Below, piece by piece: positions 60,991-64,000 of a stretch of DNA of 64,000 nucleotides. Source of the DNA: JANQOH01 sp965243325 (GTDB taxonomy: Bacteria; Pseudomonadota; Alphaproteobacteria; UBA7887); NCBI GenBank assembly GCA_965243325.1, contig CBDEUQ010000001.1, positions 124,001 to 188,000 on the forward strand, in the 5' to 3' direction. The notes under the pieces are model-generated. The model saw nothing but the letters and a program-made list of their open reading frames with translations. It had not been told where the DNA came from and ran no database searches. How positions within the stretch are numbered: position 1 is the first letter of the stretch; every line of letters begins with the position of its first letter. A program made the position numbers and the translations under genes.

Positions 60991-61833
60991 CTAGAGGACC
61001 AGCTTCTTCTCCGTGGGTTCGAGATTGTCGTAGCTCCACAGTTGCTTGCCGGCGACGATCTTGGTGAAGTGATCGACGCCCCGGGCGGGCAACAGCTCGT
61101 ACATCTTCAGCTTGCGGGCCAGCCAGGCGCGGTCGAGATAGGTCAGCTTGGCCGGGACGGCGTCGACGCCCAGGTCGCGGATCTCGCCGCCCACGTAGAT
61201 CGTGCCGTCGTACATCGAGTCGCCGAGATGCTTGCCCGCGTTGCCGCACACCACGATGCGCCCGCGCTGCATCATGAACCCGGAGAAGGCCCCGGTGTCG
61301 CCGCCGATGATGATGGTGCCGCCCTTCTGGTCGATCCCGGTCCGCGAACCGACCGAGCCCTTGCAGACCAGGTCGCCGCCACGCAGCGCGGCGCCGAAGG
61401 TGGAGCCGGCATTCTGCTCGACGACGCAGACGCCGGCCATCATGTTCTCGCCGAACGACCAGCCCACGCGGCCGGAAATCCGGACGATCGGGCCGTCGAG
61501 GAGGCCGCAGCCGAAATAGCCCAGGCTCCCTTCGACGATGATGTTCATCCGGTTCAGGATGCCCACGATCAGCGAGTGCTTGGCGCCCGAGTTCCGGATC
61601 ACGATGCTGCCGTGTCCGGAATCCATCAGTTCCCGGATACGCCGGTTGATCTCCGTCGGCTCCAGTTCGGTGCAATCGATCTCCGCGCGCCGGTTGAAGT
61701 CGACGTCCCGGGCGAAGTGGTAGGCGAAGCCCCCCTGGTTCTCGAGCTTGAACTTGGTCTTGATGTCCCGGCCGGCAAGCGGCTCGGTGTGCATGCCCAT
61801 CCGGGCCGAGGTGGACTCGCCTACGCCTGCCAT
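60991..61833 (-). CDS. glxC: GlxC/MgsB-type glutamate-synthase-like GXGXG subunit
   Basis: A 280-residue protein of the GXGXG beta-helix type found at the C terminus of glutamate synthase: repeated turns such as GHGSIVIRNSGAKHSL, GSLGYFGCGLLDGPIV, GRVGWSFGENMMAG and GGTIIIGGDTGAFSG. ATG 61833 overlaps the glxB stop by 13 bases. It joins GlxB and GlxD in one complex. The start MAGVGESTSARMG is used; ATG at residue 12 or 14 is an alternative. Confidence 0.92.
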   Translation of the reverse strand: MAGVGESTSARMGMHTEPLAGRDIKTKFKLENQGGFAYHFARDVDFNRRAEIDCTELEPTEINRRIRELMDSGHGSIVIRNSGAKHSLIVGILNRMNIIVEGSLGYFGCGLLDGPIVRISGRVGWSFGENMMAGVCVVEQNAGSTFGAALRGGDLVCKGSVGSRTGIDQKGGTIIIGGDTGAFSGFMMQRGRIVVCGNAGKHLGDSMYDGTIYVGGEIRDLGVDAVPAKLTYLDRAWLARKLKMYELLPARGVDHFTKIVAGKQLWSYDNLEPTEKKLVL

Positions 61834-62756
61834 ACCCGGACCTCCTCGTCGTAGGGATCGGACGTGTCGATTTCGTGGGGGAGGATGGCCCGGATGGCCA
61901 CCTCCTCCGATGCCAGCGCAACCATGTCGTCGGCCTCGTAGAGCACCATCGGCTTGGCGGCCATGGTGTCCTTGGCCATGCCCAGCTCGTTCCCCGTCGT
62001 GATCAGATAGGTGAACACCCCGTCGATCTCGTCGACGGACCGGCGGAGCGAGTCCTCCAGCGTCAGACCCCTTTCCAGATTCACCGCCGTGTAGACCGCC
62101 AGCAGTTCCGAGTCGCAGTCGCTGACGAAGCGCTGCCCCTCCCGCTCGAGCTGCCGGCGCATCAGCCAGTAGTTCGTGATCTGGCCGTTGTGGACGACGG
62201 CGATGTCGTTGTAGGGATACGCCCAATAGGGATGGGCGGAGCGGATGTCGACATCGGACTCGGTGGCCATCCTCGTGTGTCCGATGCCGTGGGTGCCCTC
62301 GAACACGTTCAGATCGTAGGCTTCGGACACCTCCTCCGCGCTGCCGAGGTCCTTGACCAGTTCCAGGGCGTTGCCGATCGAGAGGATCTCCCCTCCCTCC
62401 ACCTCTTCGATCTGGTCGGCGAGGCTCTTCAGGTCGCCGTTGAAGGAAATCCGTGAACGGAAGGCGTATTCCGTCGGTTCGGCGAGTTCGAGAACGTCGA
62501 CGCCGAGCTCTTCCAGCACGGCGCCGATCGCCGCCTTGCGCTCCTCGATCGCCCGGCGAATCCGGGTGCCGCCGTCCAGATCCTCCTTCTCCGCAACCTT
62601 GAAGCGCATGACGTACTCGTCCGGTCCGGGCCGGCCGTACATGGCGAAACCGGTCGAATCCGGGCCGCGATGCCGGAGCGCCTGCAGCATGGCGGTCATC
62701 TCCTCGCCGATCTTGCGGGCGCCGTCGCGATAAATCAGTCCGGCAATGCCACACAT
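61821..62756 (-). CDS. glxB: GlxB/MgsA-type class II glutamine amidotransferase
   Basis: A 311-residue Ntn-type amidotransferase. Processing after Met1 exposes Cys2 in MCGIAGLIY; RHRGPDSTGFAMYG, GIGHTRMATESDVDI and VVHNGQITNYWLMRR, FVSDCDSELLAVY are the conserved glutaminase segments. It frees ammonia, or an amine from a gamma-glutamylamide, for the GlxC/GlxD synthase. Upstream in the same direction is glnT, 66 bases away. Confidence 0.94.
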   Translation of the reverse strand: MCGIAGLIYRDGARKIGEEMTAMLQALRHRGPDSTGFAMYGRPGPDEYVMRFKVAEKEDLDGGTRIRRAIEERKAAIGAVLEELGVDVLELAEPTEYAFRSRISFNGDLKSLADQIEEVEGGEILSIGNALELVKDLGSAEEVSEAYDLNVFEGTHGIGHTRMATESDVDIRSAHPYWAYPYNDIAVVHNGQITNYWLMRRQLEREGQRFVSDCDSELLAVYTAVNLERGLTLEDSLRRSVDEIDGVFTYLITTGNELGMAKDTMAAKPMVLYEADDMVALASEEVAIRAILPHEIDTSDPYDEEVRVWQA

Positions 62757-62822
62757 GGCTGGTCGCTCCTCTTCAGGGACCCGAGCGTCGGCGGCGGGAC
62801 GCGCCCGCCGGATCGGGCCGTG

Positions 62823-64000
62823 CTACGGCAGGCAGTCCAGGTACGTGTCGATGTCCCATTCGGTCGTCGTGTGCAGGAACCGCTCCCACTCGTCCCGCTT
62901 GTACTCGTCGTACAGGCGGTACATTTCGCCGGGCAGGGCGGACTTGATGACATCGTCGGCCGCCAGCGCTTCGAGCGCGGCGCCGAGCGTCATGGGCAGC
63001 CGCTTGACCTGTTTACCGGCCTCCATCGCCTCGTAGATGTTGCGGTTTTCCGGCGGACCGGGGTCGATGTCGTTCCGGATGCCGTCGTCGGCGGCCTTGA
63101 GAATGGCGGCGGCCATGAGGTGCGGGTTCACCATCGAATCCACCGCCCGGTATTCGAAGCGCCCGGGCGCCGAAACGCGCAAGCCGGTCGTACGGTTCTG
63201 GTAACCCCAGTCGGAGAAGACCGGCGCCCAGAAGCCGGTGTCCCAGAGCCGGCGGTAGGAATTCACCGTGGACGCGCCGATGGCGGTCAGCGCGGCCAGG
63301 TGCTTCACGATGCCGCCGACCACCTGCAGTCCGACCTTGCCGGGAAGCTGCGGGTCGTCGGTATCCGGCATGAAGGTGTTTTCGCCGCCCTTCCGGTACG
63401 TGAAGTTCTCCTCCATCCCCGGCAGCGGATCGTTCCTCAGCGGGTTCAGCTCGTCCTGGCCGCCGCGCCACAGCGAGATGTTGTGGTGGCAGCCCGAAGC
63501 CGACACGCCCATGAACGGCTTCGACAGGAAGCAGGCGATGAGGTTGAACTCGCGGGCGACCTGGGCGCAGATCTGGCGGTACGTCGTGAGCCGGTCGGCC
63601 GTCCGCAGCGCGTCGTCGAAGGTGAAGTTCAGCTCCAGCTGGCCGGGCGCGTCCTCGTGGTCGCCCTGGATCATGTCGAGCCCCATGGCGCGGGAGTACT
63701 CGATCACCCGCAGGTACACCGGGCGCAGGCTCTCGAACTGGTCGATGTGGTAGCAGTACGGGTTGGAATAGCCGCCGTCGGGTTTGCCGTCCTCGCCCTT
63801 CTTGAGCCACATCATCTCGGGCTCCGTGCCGTGGCGCAGATGCAGGCCGCCGTGCTCTTCCTGGAACTGCGCGTGGATGCGGCGCAGGTTGCCGCGGCAA
63901 TCCGCGGTCAGGAAGGCGCCCGGCTGCTCCCGCTCTTCCCGATTGCGGAACAGCGTGCACCAGACGCGCCCGACGCGCTTGTCCCAGGGCAGCTGGCAGA
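62823..64000 (-). CDS. glnT: GlnT / gamma-glutamylmethylamide-synthetase-like glutamine synthetase (5' end beyond window)
   Basis: The C-terminal 392 residues of a glutamine-synthetase-family ligase; the frame stays open to the window edge. Key segments are LELNFTFDDALRTADRLTTY, FMGVSASGCHHNISLW (ATP and glutamate site His), STVNSYRRLWDTGFWAPVFS and RFEYRAVDSMVNPHLMAAAI. This is the GlnT/GmaS branch, which condenses glutamate with ammonia or methylamine. Together with glxBCD it would form gamma-glutamylamide and then (N-methyl)glutamate. Stop is TAG at 62823-62825. Confidence 0.92.
   Translation of the reverse strand, partial: CQLPWDKRVGRVWCTLFRNREEREQPGAFLTADCRGNLRRIHAQFQEEHGGLHLRHGTEPEMMWLKKGEDGKPDGGYSNPYCYHIDQFESLRPVYLRVIEYSRAMGLDMIQGDHEDAPGQLELNFTFDDALRTADRLTTYRQICAQVAREFNLIACFLSKPFMGVSASGCHHNISLWRGGQDELNPLRNDPLPGMEENFTYRKGGENTFMPDTDDPQLPGKVGLQVVGGIVKHLAALTAIGASTVNSYRRLWDTGFWAPVFSDWGYQNRTTGLRVSAPGRFEYRAVDSMVNPHLMAAAILKAADDGIRNDIDPGPPENRNIYEAMEAGKQVKRLPMTLGAALEALAADDVIKSALPGEMYRLYDEYKRDEWERFLHTTTEWDIDTYLDCLP

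Noticed and set aside
59573..60994. A 473-codon plus-strand frame opposite glxD
   Set aside because: Shadow frame; glxD on the minus strand carries the FMN and iron-sulfur motifs.

Overview
The window is GC-rich with strong G/C bias at third codon positions. It carries several hallmarks of an alphaproteobacterium: an argH-lptM-lysA block followed by a DUF4175/TIGR02302-type membrane protein, a divergent TlpA-like thioredoxin, a form II aerobic carbon-monoxide-dehydrogenase-type operon, and a glxBCD-glnT cluster. The dense insertion sequences, decayed genes and giant Calx-beta outer-membrane protein would suit a host-associated or particle-associated lineage, but that is inference. No rRNA or tRNA genes were recognised.

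Layout. 0-1.3 kb: the right part of an IS1182/IS5-like element. 1.3-13.6 kb: a small Cys-rich secreted peptide, a cytochrome c, then a molybdenum hydroxylase operon coxG-[IS256-family insertion]-coxS-coxL-coxM-coxD followed with overlapping codons by an Ntn acyltransferase (C45) and an SDR. After these come a secreted nucleosidase, small hypotheticals and a TbpB-like lipoprotein. 14-30 kb: a visibly more AT-rich defence island. It holds an RHH protein, a C5-cytosine methyltransferase with a Vsr endonuclease, a 1127-residue DrmE-position protein, a NERD-UvrD helicase, drmA interrupted by an IS630-family element, drmB, and an AspBHI/MspJI-like modification-dependent endonuclease where the DrmC phospholipase would be expected. 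This is a class-2-DISARM-like system with extra parts and a broken drmA.

30.2-37.2 kb returns to core genes (DUF4175, lysA, lptM, argH, tlpA-like) and a HigBA-like toxin-antitoxin pair. 37.3-42.4 kb is a nest of mobile DNA. A second IS256-family copy (8-bp target duplication) was hit in its last bases by a complete IS1182-like element (4-bp duplication). A 1790-bp segment of the nest is then tandemly duplicated. 42.56-42.71 kb has 18 perfect copies of an 8-bp repeat, directly ahead of a 1936-residue Calx-beta/beta-barrel surface protein; this looks like a phase-variation switch.

48.6-55.4 kb is a region of decay. It contains a frameshifted DUF2285 gene, response-regulator and P450 scraps, a decayed CrtI-like oxidase, and BREX-3 relics (3' end of pglX, 5' end of brxHII, 5' end of brxF fused to the 3' end of a sugar-phosphate isomerase). 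Intact epimerase, GNAT and DHDPS-family genes lie among them. 55.4-64 kb holds a Tll0287-like haem protein, an FAD amine-oxidase-type enzyme divergent from a GlxA-type AraC regulator, an unknown protein, and the glnT-glxB-glxC-glxD-unknown operon. That operon probably handles gamma-glutamyl/methylated amine nitrogen; glnT runs off the right edge.
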